DNA from: Kosakonia sacchari SP1
GTDB lineage: Bacteria; Pseudomonadota; Gammaproteobacteria; Enterobacterales; Enterobacteriaceae
Direction: 5' to 3'
Assembly: GCF_000300455.3 (NCBI RefSeq)
Contig: NZ_CP007215.2
Coordinates: 4,278,001 to 4,342,000, forward strand
DNA length: 64,000 nucleotides
Below the pieces are notes generated by a model, which saw only the letters and a list, made by a program, of their open reading frames with translations, had not been told where the DNA came from and searched no databases. The position numbers were made by a program, and so were the translations under genes. Each line of letters starts with the position of its first letter. Positions within the stretch are counted from its first letter, which is position 1. Of this stretch, positions 14,961-23,386 are shown piece by piece.

Positions 14961-17096
14961 ATGACACCGCATGTGATGAAACGAGACGGCTGTAAAGTGC
15001 CTTTCAACTCAGAGCGCATTCAAGAAGCGATTTTGCGTGCAGCTAAAGCAGCGGGAGTCGATGACGCAGACTATTGCGCCACCGTCGCAGAGGTAATTAG
15101 TCGTCAGATGCAGGGCCGATCGCAGGTCGATATTAGCGAAATCCAGACTGCCGTCGAAAACCAGTTAATGTCCGGGCCGTATAAACAACTGGCGCGCGCC
15201 TACATTGAGTATCGCCACGATCGCGATATCGCCCGGGAAAAACGCGGCCGTCTGAACCAGGATATTCGCGGTCTGGTTGAGCAAACCAACTCGGCGTTGC
15301 TCAATGAGAACGCCAACAAAGACAGTAAGGTGATCCCGACTCAGCGCGATCTGCTGGCGGGCATTGTCGCCAAACACTACGCTCGCCAGCACTTGCTGCC
15401 GCGCGATGTGGTACTGGCGCACGAACGCGGTGAAATCCACTACCACGATCTCGACTATTCCCCGTTCTTCCCGATGTTCAACTGTATGCTGATCGATCTG
15501 AAAGGCATGCTGACCCACGGCTTTAAAATGGGCAATGCGGAGATTGAACCGCCAAAATCGATCTCTACCGCCACGGCGGTTACCGCGCAGATTATCGCCC
15601 AGGTCGCCAGCCATATTTATGGCGGCACCACTATCAACCGGATCGATGAAGTGCTGGCACCGTTCGTCAGCGCCAGCTTCGAAAAACACCGCAAAGTCGC
15701 CACCGAGTGGAATATTCCTGACGCCGATGGTTATGCACGCAGCCGCACCGAGAAAGAGTGTTACGACGCGTTCCAGTCGCTGGAATATGAAGTTAACACC
15801 CTGCACACCGCGAACGGCCAGACACCGTTTGTCACCTTCGGTTTCGGGCTGGGCACCAGTTGGGAATCCCGTTTGATCCAGCAGTCGATCCTGCGTAATC
15901 GCATTGCGGGTCTGGGTAAAAACCGTAAAACCGCCGTGTTCCCGAAACTGGTGTTCGCCATTCGCGACGGTCTGAATCACAAGTTCGACGATCCGAATTA
16001 CGACATCAAACAGCTGGCGCTGGAGTGCGCGAGCAAGCGCATGTATCCGGATATCCTCAATTACGATCAGGTCGTGAAAGTGACCGGCTCGTTTAAAACG
16101 CCGATGGGCTGCCGCAGCTTCCTTGGCGTGTATGAAGAGAACGGCGAACAAATTCATGACGGGCGCAACAACCTCGGCGTCATCAGCCTTAACCTGCCGC
16201 GCATCGCGCTGGAAGCGAAAGGTGATGAAGCGGCGTTCTGGAAACTGCTGGACAGCCGCCTGCAACTGGCGAAAAAAGCGCTGATGACCCGTATCGCGCG
16301 CCTCGAAGGGGTGAAAGCCCGCGTTGCGCCAATCCTCTATATGGAAGGGGCTTGCGGCGTGCGCCTGAAAGCGGACGACGATATTGCGCCGATCTTTAAA
16401 AACGGTCGCGCGTCGATTTCGCTGGGTTATATCGGCATTCACGAAACGATCAACGCGCTGTCTGGCAATAAGCACATCTACGACAGTGAAGCACTGCGTG
16501 CCAAAGGCGTGGCAATCGTTGAGCGTCTGCGCCAGGCGGTTGATCAGTGGAAAGAGGAGACCGGTTACGGTTTTAGCCTTTACAGCACGCCGAGCGAGAA
16601 CCTGTGCGACCGCTTCTGCCGTATCGACACCGCTGACTTCGGCGTGGTGGAAGGGGTAACCGATAAAGGTTACTACACCAACAGCTTCCACCTTGATGTC
16701 GAGAAAAAGGTGAACCCGTACGACAAAATCGATTTCGAAGCGCCGTACCCGCCGTTAGCCAGCGGTGGCTTTATCTGCTACGGCGAGTACCCGAACATTC
16801 AGCACAACCTGCGCGCACTGGAAGATGTCTGGGATTACAGCTACCAGCACGTGCCGTATTACGGCACCAACACACCTATCGACGAGTGCTACGAGTGCGG
16901 TTTTACCGGTGAGTTCGAATGCACCAGCAAAGGTTTTACCTGCCCGAAATGCGGTAACCACGACGCGTCCCGCGTCTCCGTTACCCGCCGCGTTTGCGGC
17001 TACCTCGGCAGCCCGGACGCACGTCCGTTCAACGCTGGCAAGCAAGAAGAAGTGAAACGCCGCGTGAAACACCTCGGCAACGGGCAAATCGGTTAA
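14961..17096 (+). CDS. nrdD: anaerobic ribonucleoside-triphosphate reductase
   Basis: Class III ribonucleotide reductase, reducing NTPs to dNTPs with formate under anaerobic conditions. The protein is 711 residues (E. coli 712). The N-terminal ATP-cone spans about 1-95. The catalytic ten-stranded barrel follows. The C-terminal zinc motif is CYECGF...CPKCG. The glycyl radical residue is Gly680 in RVCGYLGSPDARPFNAGK. The start at ATG 14961 (MTPHVMKRDG) matches E. coli; an in-frame GTG six bases earlier is ignored. The activase NrdG is encoded downstream after a repeat-containing gap. Confidence 0.98.
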   Translation: MTPHVMKRDGCKVPFNSERIQEAILRAAKAAGVDDADYCATVAEVISRQMQGRSQVDISEIQTAVENQLMSGPYKQLARAYIEYRHDRDIAREKRGRLNQDIRGLVEQTNSALLNENANKDSKVIPTQRDLLAGIVAKHYARQHLLPRDVVLAHERGEIHYHDLDYSPFFPMFNCMLIDLKGMLTHGFKMGNAEIEPPKSISTATAVTAQIIAQVASHIYGGTTINRIDEVLAPFVSASFEKHRKVATEWNIPDADGYARSRTEKECYDAFQSLEYEVNTLHTANGQTPFVTFGFGLGTSWESRLIQQSILRNRIAGLGKNRKTAVFPKLVFAIRDGLNHKFDDPNYDIKQLALECASKRMYPDILNYDQVVKVTGSFKTPMGCRSFLGVYEENGEQIHDGRNNLGVISLNLPRIALEAKGDEAAFWKLLDSRLQLAKKALMTRIARLEGVKARVAPILYMEGACGVRLKADDDIAPIFKNGRASISLGYIGIHETINALSGNKHIYDSEALRAKGVAIVERLRQAVDQWKEETGYGFSLYSTPSENLCDRFCRIDTADFGVVEGVTDKGYYTNSFHLDVEKKVNPYDKIDFEAPYPPLASGGFICYGEYPNIQHNLRALEDVWDYSYQHVPYYGTNTPIDECYECGFTGEFECTSKGFTCPKCGNHDASRVSVTRRVCGYLGSPDARPFNAGKQEEVKRRVKHLGNGQIG

Positions 17097-17157
17097 CGCG
17101 TTGATCGCGGATGACGGCTTATCCTGTCTGCGAATCATCTGCAATATATCCGCAACG

Positions 17158-17262
17158 CAATTGGCGTCAGAACAAGGCGGCAATGGCGAGTGTCCCGGGG
17201 AGCTTACATAAGTAAGTGACCCGGGCGCACGCCAGCAGCCAACGCCGTTATGGCGTCAATTG
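17158..17262. repeat. ERIC-like repeat between nrdD and nrdG
   Basis: An imperfect palindrome of about 105 bp with CAATTGGCG and GGCGTCAATTG ends. Its centre, GGGGAGCTTACATAAGTAAG followed by TGACCCGGG, is the core of enterobacterial repetitive intergenic consensus (ERIC/IRU) elements, as are the GCAGCCAACGCC segment and the C-rich left arm. It ends 21 bases before nrdG, so it will be transcribed within the nrdDG message and could fold into a long hairpin. Confidence 0.85.
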
Positions 17263-17283
17263 ATAAGCGGATTAGAAGGGAAA

Positions 17284-17748
17284 ATGAATTACCACCAATA
17301 CTACCCAGTCGACATCGTCAACGGCCCCGGCACACGCTGCACACTGTTCGTCTCCGGCTGCGTCCATGAATGCCCGGGCTGCTACAACAAAAGCACCTGG
17401 CGGCTGAACTCCGGCGTGCCGTTTACCACGGAAATGGAAGATCGGATCATTGCCGATCTCAACGATACGCGTATCAAGCGCCAGGGGATTTCACTCTCCG
17501 GCGGCGATCCGCTGCACCCGCAAAACGTACCGGATATTTTAAAGCTGGTGACCCGTATCCGCGCCGAGTGCCCCGGTAAAGATATCTGGGTGTGGACCGG
17601 TTACAAAATGGACGAACTGAACGCCGCGCAGCTGGAGGTAGTCGGATTGATCAACGTGCTGATCGACGGCAAATTCGTTCAGGATCTGAAAGACCCGATG
17701 CTTATCTGGCGCGGCAGCAGCAACCAGGTTGTGCATCACTTGCGTTGA
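17284..17748 (+). CDS. nrdG: anaerobic ribonucleotide reductase activating protein
   Basis: Radical SAM activase that installs the glycyl radical on NrdD using a [4Fe-4S] cluster and S-adenosylmethionine. It has 154 residues as in E. coli. Cluster cysteines Cys26, Cys30 and Cys33 form CX3CX2C (SGCVHECPGC), and the glycine-rich SAM motif is SLSGGDPL. Start at ATG 17284 after AGAAGGG. It is normally cotranscribed with nrdD; here a 187-base gap containing an ERIC-like element separates them. Confidence 0.97.
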   Translation: MNYHQYYPVDIVNGPGTRCTLFVSGCVHECPGCYNKSTWRLNSGVPFTTEMEDRIIADLNDTRIKRQGISLSGGDPLHPQNVPDILKLVTRIRAECPGKDIWVWTGYKMDELNAAQLEVVGLINVLIDGKFVQDLKDPMLIWRGSSNQVVHHLR

Positions 17749-17753
17749 CCACA

Positions 17754-18038
17754 TTAGAGCCGCTTGCTGGCATCCTGATAAGCGGCGGCTTTTTCGCGTT
17801 TACCGATAGACACAACGAATACCGTCACCACATGGTCTCTGACCTGATAGACCAACCGGTAGCCTGATGATCGCAATTTGATCTTGTAGCAATCCGGAAA
17901 TTGATGCAGTCGGGTCTTTTCAATTCTGGGTTGAACCAGCACAGCCGCCAGTTTCTTTTTGAACTGTGTTTTTACCGTGGCACCGAGTTTTTTCCATTCT
18001 TTGTATGCGCGGGGATCAAACACCAGCTCATAATTCAT
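17754..18038 (-). CDS. RelE/ParE-family toxin
   Basis: A 94-residue basic protein with the RelE fold features YELVFDPRAYKEWKKLG at the N-terminus and KIKLRSSGYRLVYQV in the core. RelE toxins cleave mRNA in the ribosomal A site; the basic residues of this family are present (Lys14, Lys16-17, Arg56 and Arg61 region). It overlaps the 3' end of the upstream antitoxin gene by 11 bases and ends five bases from nrdG, convergently. Start ATG 18038 is chosen by this overlap and by family length. Confidence 0.9.
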   Translation of the reverse strand: MNYELVFDPRAYKEWKKLGATVKTQFKKKLAAVLVQPRIEKTRLHQFPDCYKIKLRSSGYRLVYQVRDHVVTVFVVSIGKREKAAAYQDASKRL

Positions 18039-18270
18039 CCAGATTAACCTTGATGCCTTTTTGCGGGTTCGCCAGGCGCTCCCGGACAATCTCCAGCAAC
18101 GCCGATTCGTCCTCGCTCACCGTCACTGTTTTGATCGGCATACGCCCGTTTTCAGCGACATATTGGAACAGTAAGCGAACGGCTTCGGTTGGGGTGATAT
18201 TGAGTTTTTCCAGCACGCGCCAGGCCTCTTCTTTGAGTTTGTCATCCAGTCGAACATTTAGCGTCGCCAT
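18028..18270 (-). CDS. RelB/DinJ-family antitoxin
   Basis: An 80-residue antitoxin. The N-terminal ribbon-helix-helix (MATLNVRLDDKLKEEAWRVL) binds DNA, and the acidic C-terminal tail (about 50-80) should wrap the toxin. It is upstream of and overlapping the relE-like gene, the usual antitoxin-first order. Start ATG 18270 follows a GGAGGC ribosome-binding site. The promoter region contains three copies of an 8-bp operator half-site, suggesting autoregulation by the RelB-RelE complex. Confidence 0.9.
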   Translation of the reverse strand: MATLNVRLDDKLKEEAWRVLEKLNITPTEAVRLLFQYVAENGRMPIKTVTVSEDESALLEIVRERLANPQKGIKVNLDEL

Positions 18271-18294
18271 TATGCCTCCGGTAAAAAGAGAATG

Positions 18295-18327
18295 TGTAAT
18301 GCAATATAGCATTACATGCGCATTACA
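18295..18327. promoter_or_regulatory. relBE operator array
   Basis: TGTAATGC at 18295-18302 forms an inverted repeat with GCATTACA at 18309-18316, and a third GCATTACA lies at 18320-18327. These sit 25-57 bases upstream of the antitoxin start, as expected for cooperative ribbon-helix-helix repressor binding. Confidence 0.7.
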
Positions 18328-18362
18328 TGCATTTATGGAAAGAAGCTCTCATTCTCGCTCTT

Positions 18363-19283
18363 TCAGTGCGACGAGATATATTCCGACGCTGAATGCGCCG
18401 GAGGAACGGCAAAACTGTTTTGCATACGTCTGACCTCCTCCGCTGGCGGTAAACCGAAGAGCCGTTTGAACTCGCGATTAAACTGTGACGGGCTTTCGTA
18501 ACCAACAGCGTAACAGGCCGCTGCGGCAGTGAGTCGCTGGCGAACCATTAACATCCGCGCCTGGTGCAGCCGTACCGATTTCACATACTGCATCGGCGGC
18601 ATCTGGGTTATCGCTTTGAAATGGCTGTGGAATGTCGGCACACTCATCCCGGCTTGCTGAGCCAGTTGCGACAGCGTAAAGGATTGAGCATAAGTCGCGT
18701 GAATGTAACGCAGCGTTTTGCCAATTTTACCGAACTGCCCCTGCAAGGCTAACGCGGCGCGCATCGCATTGCCTTGTGCGCCAGTCAACACTCGAAAATA
18801 GAGTTCCCGCACCCGCGCCGGGCCAAGGATCGCCGCTTCAAGCGGGTTGCCGAGCGTCTCCAGTAAACGCAGTACCGCGCTTTTCAGTGTCTCGTCCATC
18901 GGGCTGGACATCATACTTTGCGGCGAAGCGGATAATAGTGGAAAACCGTGCTGTTCAATTTGCAGCATCACATCTGCGGCGACCTGAAAATCCAGATGCA
19001 TGTAAATCGCCAGCAGCGGGTGGTCAGCCGATGCATCGGTTTCCATCACAAAAGGCACCGGAACCGATACCGCCAGATAGTGCTGCTCGTCGTAAAGATA
19101 GATCCGTTGGCCGAAATAACCCCGCTTGCTGCCCTGGCAGACAATCACAATCCCCGGATCGTAAAGCACCGGTGTGCGGGCCAGCGGGCGATCGGAACGC
19201 AGAATACGCACATCCGCCAGCGCTGTCAGGTTGTACCCCTCCTGCGGGGCAAGTTCCATTAACCTCGCGATCATGTCAGCCAT
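18363..19283 (-). CDS. AraC-family transcriptional regulator
   Basis: A 306-residue protein with an N-terminal AraC_N-type cupin domain (about 15-170, with PGIVIVCQGSKRGYFG) and a C-terminal double helix-turn-helix (about 195-290: LSQLAQQAGMSVPTFHSHFKA and YAVGYESPSQFNREFKRLFG). It is divergent from a short-chain dehydrogenase gene, a very common pairing in which the regulator controls the oxidoreductase. Start ATG 19283 is chosen because GAGGTG lies just upstream; longer starts are possible. The inducer is not known. Confidence 0.92.
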   Translation of the reverse strand: MADMIARLMELAPQEGYNLTALADVRILRSDRPLARTPVLYDPGIVIVCQGSKRGYFGQRIYLYDEQHYLAVSVPVPFVMETDASADHPLLAIYMHLDFQVAADVMLQIEQHGFPLLSASPQSMMSSPMDETLKSAVLRLLETLGNPLEAAILGPARVRELYFRVLTGAQGNAMRAALALQGQFGKIGKTLRYIHATYAQSFTLSQLAQQAGMSVPTFHSHFKAITQMPPMQYVKSVRLHQARMLMVRQRLTAAAACYAVGYESPSQFNREFKRLFGLPPAEEVRRMQNSFAVPPAHSASEYISSH

Positions 19284-19387
19284 CGCGCACCTCATAAGAT
19301 CAGGCAATAAAAAGAGAAGATATGGCCTAAAAAGCCAGCAGGCAAGAGAATAATATGCAGCTTCCATTTTTCATGGGAGTAAGCGTT

Positions 19388-20221
19388 ATGTCACCTGTAA
19401 AAACACTTTTTATCACTGGCGTCAGCAGCGGCTTTGGTCGCGCGCTGGCGCAGGAAGCATTGGCTGCGGGTCACACCGTCATTGGCACAGTGCGCAACCG
19501 CGACGCGCAGCAGGCATTTGAAGCCCTGCATCCGCATCGGGCATTTGCTCGCCTGCTTGATGTCACTGATTTTGCGCAAATCAATGACGTAGTCGCAGAA
19601 GTTGAATCACGCATCGGGGCCATCGACGTGCTGGTAAACAACGCCGGTTACGGCCATGAAGGGATCATGGAAGAGTCCTCGCTTGCAGAGATGCACCGCC
19701 AATTCGACGTCAATGTGTTTGGTGCCGCGGCCATGATGAAAGCCGTGCTGCCCGGCATGCGCCAGCGCCGCAGCGGGCACATTATCAATATCACCTCGAT
19801 GGGCGGTTATATCACCATGCCCGGAATAGCCTGGTATTGCGGCAGCAAATTCGCGCTGGAAGGGATCAGCGAAACACTAGGCAAAGAGGTGAAGCCTTTT
19901 GGTATCCACGTGACGGCAGTAGCGCCGGGATCGTTTCGTACCGAGTGGGCCGGGCGCTCAATGATCCGCACGCCCCGCGCCATTGCCGATTACGATGCGC
20001 TTTTTGATCCGATTCGCCAGGCGCGCGAGGAAAAAAGTGGAAAGCAGCCCGGCGATGCCGTCAAAGCGGCTCGCGCCATGCTGGCGATAATAGACAGCGA
20101 CACACCGCCCGCGCACCTGTTGCTGGGCAGCGATGCGCTCAGTCTGGTGCGGGGAAAACTGGCGGCACTCACTGCGGAGATTGACGAATGGGAGGCACTG
20201 ACCCGCTCTACCGATGGTTAA
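19388..20221 (+). CDS. short-chain dehydrogenase/reductase
   Basis: A 277-residue classical SDR. The NAD(P)-binding motif is TGVSSGFGRA near the N-terminus, followed by NNAGYG and the catalytic Ser...Tyr-X3-Lys (TSMG and YCGSK). An Arg in VRNRD after strand 2 suggests NADP preference. The gene is divergent from the AraC regulator with about 100 bases between. The start ATG 19388 (MSPVKTLFITG) is preferred over ATG 19355 on family length. Substrate unknown. Confidence 0.92.
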   Translation: MSPVKTLFITGVSSGFGRALAQEALAAGHTVIGTVRNRDAQQAFEALHPHRAFARLLDVTDFAQINDVVAEVESRIGAIDVLVNNAGYGHEGIMEESSLAEMHRQFDVNVFGAAAMMKAVLPGMRQRRSGHIINITSMGGYITMPGIAWYCGSKFALEGISETLGKEVKPFGIHVTAVAPGSFRTEWAGRSMIRTPRAIADYDALFDPIRQAREEKSGKQPGDAVKAARAMLAIIDSDTPPAHLLLGSDALSLVRGKLAALTAEIDEWEALTRSTDG

Positions 20222-20227
20222 CAGGCA

Positions 20228-20245
20228 CGGGGCGCGAAAGCGCCC
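20228..20245. terminator. shared hairpin between convergent genes
   Basis: GGGGCGCGAAAGCGCCCC is an 18-base hairpin with a tight GAAA-type loop between the SDR gene and the 3' end of the large minus-strand operon. It lacks a long T run, so it may act mainly as a transcript-end stabiliser. Confidence 0.55.
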
Positions 20246-20255
20246 CGGAATGGGC

Positions 20256-22166
20256 TCAAAAGCGGCTCAGCGACTCCATCGCCACACTTTTAAACGACGC
20301 GAAATCGGCACAGGCACAGAGTCGCGCCGTTACGCGTTCGCGCAGGAAGGTAACGAAAATATCGTAGATCGCCATCGCCTCTTCATACTCACTCTTGCTG
20401 ATCGCCAGCAGGAAGATGACATGCGCGGTTTCATCACCCCATGCGATCCCCTCAGGTGCCAGCACGGTATAGACCACCGTTTTTTTCGCCAGCAGCCCCA
20501 GGGCGTGCGGCAACGCGATGCCCTCGCCGAGCAGGGTGCTGACAATCGCTTCGCGCTCGACCACCGAATCGAGAAACTCCGCGTCGACAAAGCCTTCATC
20601 CTGCAATTGGTGACACAAGGTGTTGAACAGCGTTTGTTGATCCATCGCGCCGTCGATGATGCGGAAATGCGCGGCATCAAAATACTTTTCCAGCATCCAC
20701 GGACGCGTTCGGTCTACCAGCACCAGCTTGCCGATCTGCTCCAGTTGATACTCGCTGGGAAACGGCGCGATGGTGACGACCGGCTTATCTTTTTCATTCA
20801 CCCGCGCGGTGGAGATAACAAAATCCTCCGCGATGCCGTCGCACTGCTCGTACTCACGCAGCGTCACGGTACGCGTCACCACAATCTGCGGATATTTACG
20901 CGCCAGCACCGCCTCAATCATCCGCACCATCGCATTGCCGACATCGCACACCAGCAACACGCGCGGCTGGCGCTGATAACCCACGTTGTAATGGCGCTCA
21001 AGACCCACGCCGATATGCAGCACCAGAAAACCGATCTCGTTTTCGCTGATCACATAAGGCGTGTATTTCCCCCAACTGGAGACCGCCGCCAGCGTCATAT
21101 CCCACGCCATGGGATAGTGCTGTTTAATGTTATCCAGCAATGGGTTAGGGATCATTATCTGGTAGCGCACGCGGGTGATCATGGTTTTGATATGCGTGAG
21201 CAGATCCGCGTGCAACTGGTCATCGTTTTGCAGGTTGTAGTTATAGTGCGTATTGATATAGCCGAGGATGTAGTTGACCAGCGCTTCGTCGTCATCGGCG
21301 CTGATGGCGCTGGGCGCAATCTCTTGTACGCGCCGTCCGGCGATATGTACCCGCAGCCAGTGCTCCTCCGCCGCCGCCAGCGGTTTTCCCGCCAGCTGTT
21401 GCAGCGCAGAAGAGATATCCCGCGCCGCCTCTTTGACATTGTCGTCCCCATCTTCGGCGCTGAATTCAGAGAGCGGATAGCCCTCGCTGATGCGGCGAAC
21501 CGCCACCGCACAGTAAAGGCGGATAAACAGATCGCCCTCATCCGTGAGGCGAATATGGTGGCAGTTAAAACAGTCATGCAGAATGGCAGCCAGCGCCTCC
21601 AGTACGCCCGGATTGAGCGCTTCTTCGGTGATCAGCGGGTTATCGGCATTTTGCTGCGCCAGTTCCCACAACAGATCCGTCAGACAGGCGCGCAGCGCCA
21701 TTTCGCTGCCAAACAGTTTCATGCCGTGACGCGGACGGGTTTCCAGCGTCAGACGGTAGCGGGAAAACCACTCGCGCACCTCGGTCATATCATTTTGCAG
21801 CGTGGCGCGGCTGACAAACCACTCATCCGCCAGATCTTCCAGCTTAAGCGAGAAGGCGGACGTGAGAAAACGCACCACCAGGTAATGCACACGCTCCGGC
21901 CCGCTGCGCGGAATGCGCAGCGCACGCGGGCGCGCCGCCTGCAAGCTCTGGTAACGCGTGGCGTCATCAATTTTCAGTTGATAGCCGCTGCCGCGCGTCA
22001 AAATAAACTGCGCACCGTGGTGCAGCAGTAGCGCATTCAGTGCGGTGATATCGGCCCGAACGGTACGCGTCGAGACCGACAAGCGCTGTGCCAGCTCATC
22101 CTGCGGTAGCGTCTCGTTTTGCAACATCATAAACAGTTGCGCCAAACGTTGGTTCGGGAATCGCAC
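20256..22166 (-). CDS. PRD/EIIB/EIIA-containing transcriptional regulator (BglG/MtlR-like)
   Basis: A 636-residue multidomain regulator. An N-terminal HTH (about 5-45: QDELAQRLSVSTRTVRADI) and a second Mga-type HTH (about 105-135) indicate DNA rather than RNA binding. Two PRD domains follow (about 195-285 and 295-395). An EIIB-Gat-like domain has Cys407 (VLLVCDVGNA), and a C-terminal EIIA-like domain has His554 (GIALPHA). PRD2 keeps His325 and His384. The first PRD1 histidine position appears to be lost (RLYCAVAVRR), while His274 is present. Such regulators read PTS phosphorylation state. It is the last gene of the ten-gene operon, 14 bases after the lactonase, and probably controls it. Confidence 0.9.
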   Translation of the reverse strand: MRFPNQRLAQLFMMLQNETLPQDELAQRLSVSTRTVRADITALNALLLHHGAQFILTRGSGYQLKIDDATRYQSLQAARPRALRIPRSGPERVHYLVVRFLTSAFSLKLEDLADEWFVSRATLQNDMTEVREWFSRYRLTLETRPRHGMKLFGSEMALRACLTDLLWELAQQNADNPLITEEALNPGVLEALAAILHDCFNCHHIRLTDEGDLFIRLYCAVAVRRISEGYPLSEFSAEDGDDNVKEAARDISSALQQLAGKPLAAAEEHWLRVHIAGRRVQEIAPSAISADDDEALVNYILGYINTHYNYNLQNDDQLHADLLTHIKTMITRVRYQIMIPNPLLDNIKQHYPMAWDMTLAAVSSWGKYTPYVISENEIGFLVLHIGVGLERHYNVGYQRQPRVLLVCDVGNAMVRMIEAVLARKYPQIVVTRTVTLREYEQCDGIAEDFVISTARVNEKDKPVVTIAPFPSEYQLEQIGKLVLVDRTRPWMLEKYFDAAHFRIIDGAMDQQTLFNTLCHQLQDEGFVDAEFLDSVVEREAIVSTLLGEGIALPHALGLLAKKTVVYTVLAPEGIAWGDETAHVIFLLAISKSEYEEAMAIYDIFVTFLRERVTARLCACADFASFKSVAMESLSRF

Positions 22167-22180
22167 GTCGCTCTCCAGAC

Positions 22181-23329
22181 TTAAGGGTGAGAAGAAATAA
22201 CCATCTGAGATGGACTGCCTACCGGCGTGTAGTCCGGCTCAAAATGCAGTTTCCCGTCACGTTCCACGCGAAAACGGGTGATGTTATCGCTGCGCTGGTT
22301 CATCACGTATAGCCAGCGACCATTGTCCGCCAGCGTCAACGTGCGCGGGTAATCGCCGCGCGTCCAGACATCGTCTTGATGGGTTAGCGACCCATCGGCT
22401 TTCACCGTAAAGTGCGCGATGCTGTTATGCAACCGGTTGGCGACATACAGCTGTTTCCCGTCACCACTTAATACCAGCCCGGCGGCAAAACTGGTGCCTT
22501 TATACGCTTTCGGTAGCGCCGAAAAGGTTTTCCCCGGCAACAACGTGCCGGTGGTTTTGTTCAGCGCGTAGTGCGTGAGCGTCGAGGCTTCTTCATTGAT
22601 CAGCCACAGGCCATCGCCCTTTGGTGTGAACACAAAGTGGCGCGGCCCGGCACCTTGCGAAGAGGCGCTAATAAAGGGTGGATCATTCGGCGTTAACGCG
22701 CCCGTTTTGCCATCAAACTGATACTGATAAATGCGATCCAGCCCAAGATCGGTAGAAAAGACGAATTTCCCGCTCGGATCGGCGGCGATCATATGCGCAT
22801 GCGGGCCATTATGATCGCTAATCGCAAAACTGCCTTCCACCGCCGCAGCCGGTTTCGCCGCGCCCGGTTCGCCCTGATCCTGACGCGTATCCACCGCCTC
22901 ACCGAGGCTACCATCTGCTTTCACCGGCAGCACGGCAATCGATCCGCTGATATAATTCGCCACCAGCAAAAAATGTCCATCCGGCGTCAGCGACAGATAG
23001 ACCGGTCCGGCACCACCGGACGCCACCTGGTTCAGCACGCTCAACTCACCGTTATCGCCAATACGCAGCGCCTGCACCGCGCCCTTTTCCACCTCGCTGG
23101 CGAGATAGAGTGTTTTACCATCCCGCGCCACCGTTAGTTGCGCCGCGTTCGGCAACGGGCTGACCAGCGTTTTATTGCCCAGTGCCCCGGATTGCGGGTC
23201 AACGGTAAAGCGATAAAGCCCTTCACCGTTCGGGTTGTAGGTTCCCACCCAGGCGTATTGCGTTTGAGCCATGGCGCTGGTCGCCAGCAGAGAAAGTGAA
23301 ACGGTAAGCAGATGACGAGTGGTAAGCAT
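22181..23329 (-). CDS. exported lactonase, beta-propeller family (6-phosphogluconolactonase-like)
   Basis: A 382-residue seven-bladed propeller protein of the lactonase (YbhE/Pgl-like) family, with repeated blades such as GAGPVYLSLTPDGHFLLVAN and GPRHFVFTPKGDGLWLINE. Unlike cytoplasmic YbhE it starts with a clear signal peptide (MLTTRHLLTVSLSLLATSAMA-Q), so it should be periplasmic. It sits between the dgaF-like gene (57 bases) and the regulator (14 bases) in the operon. A reasonable role is opening an aldonolactone before uptake. That is inference; some members of this family have no proven activity. Confidence 0.88.
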   Translation of the reverse strand: MLTTRHLLTVSLSLLATSAMAQTQYAWVGTYNPNGEGLYRFTVDPQSGALGNKTLVSPLPNAAQLTVARDGKTLYLASEVEKGAVQALRIGDNGELSVLNQVASGGAGPVYLSLTPDGHFLLVANYISGSIAVLPVKADGSLGEAVDTRQDQGEPGAAKPAAAVEGSFAISDHNGPHAHMIAADPSGKFVFSTDLGLDRIYQYQFDGKTGALTPNDPPFISASSQGAGPRHFVFTPKGDGLWLINEEASTLTHYALNKTTGTLLPGKTFSALPKAYKGTSFAAGLVLSGDGKQLYVANRLHNSIAHFTVKADGSLTHQDDVWTRGDYPRTLTLADNGRWLYVMNQRSDNITRFRVERDGKLHFEPDYTPVGSPSQMVISSHP

Positions 23330-23386
23330 GAGAGCTCCTTACGTGACGAGGGGAGTTTCCCCTCCCTTATCGGGAGGGAAGGCCGT

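Noticed and set aside
15165-16691. 508-residue open frame antisense to nrdD
   Set aside because: nrdD is highly conserved on the other strand; the antisense product has no family features or ribosome-binding site.
20214-22031. 605-residue open frame opposite the PRD/EIIB/EIIA regulator
   Set aside because: It lies fully antisense to a gene with complete domain structure. Its product is Arg/His/Gln-rich with no recognisable motif, typical of shadow frames in GC-rich coding DNA.
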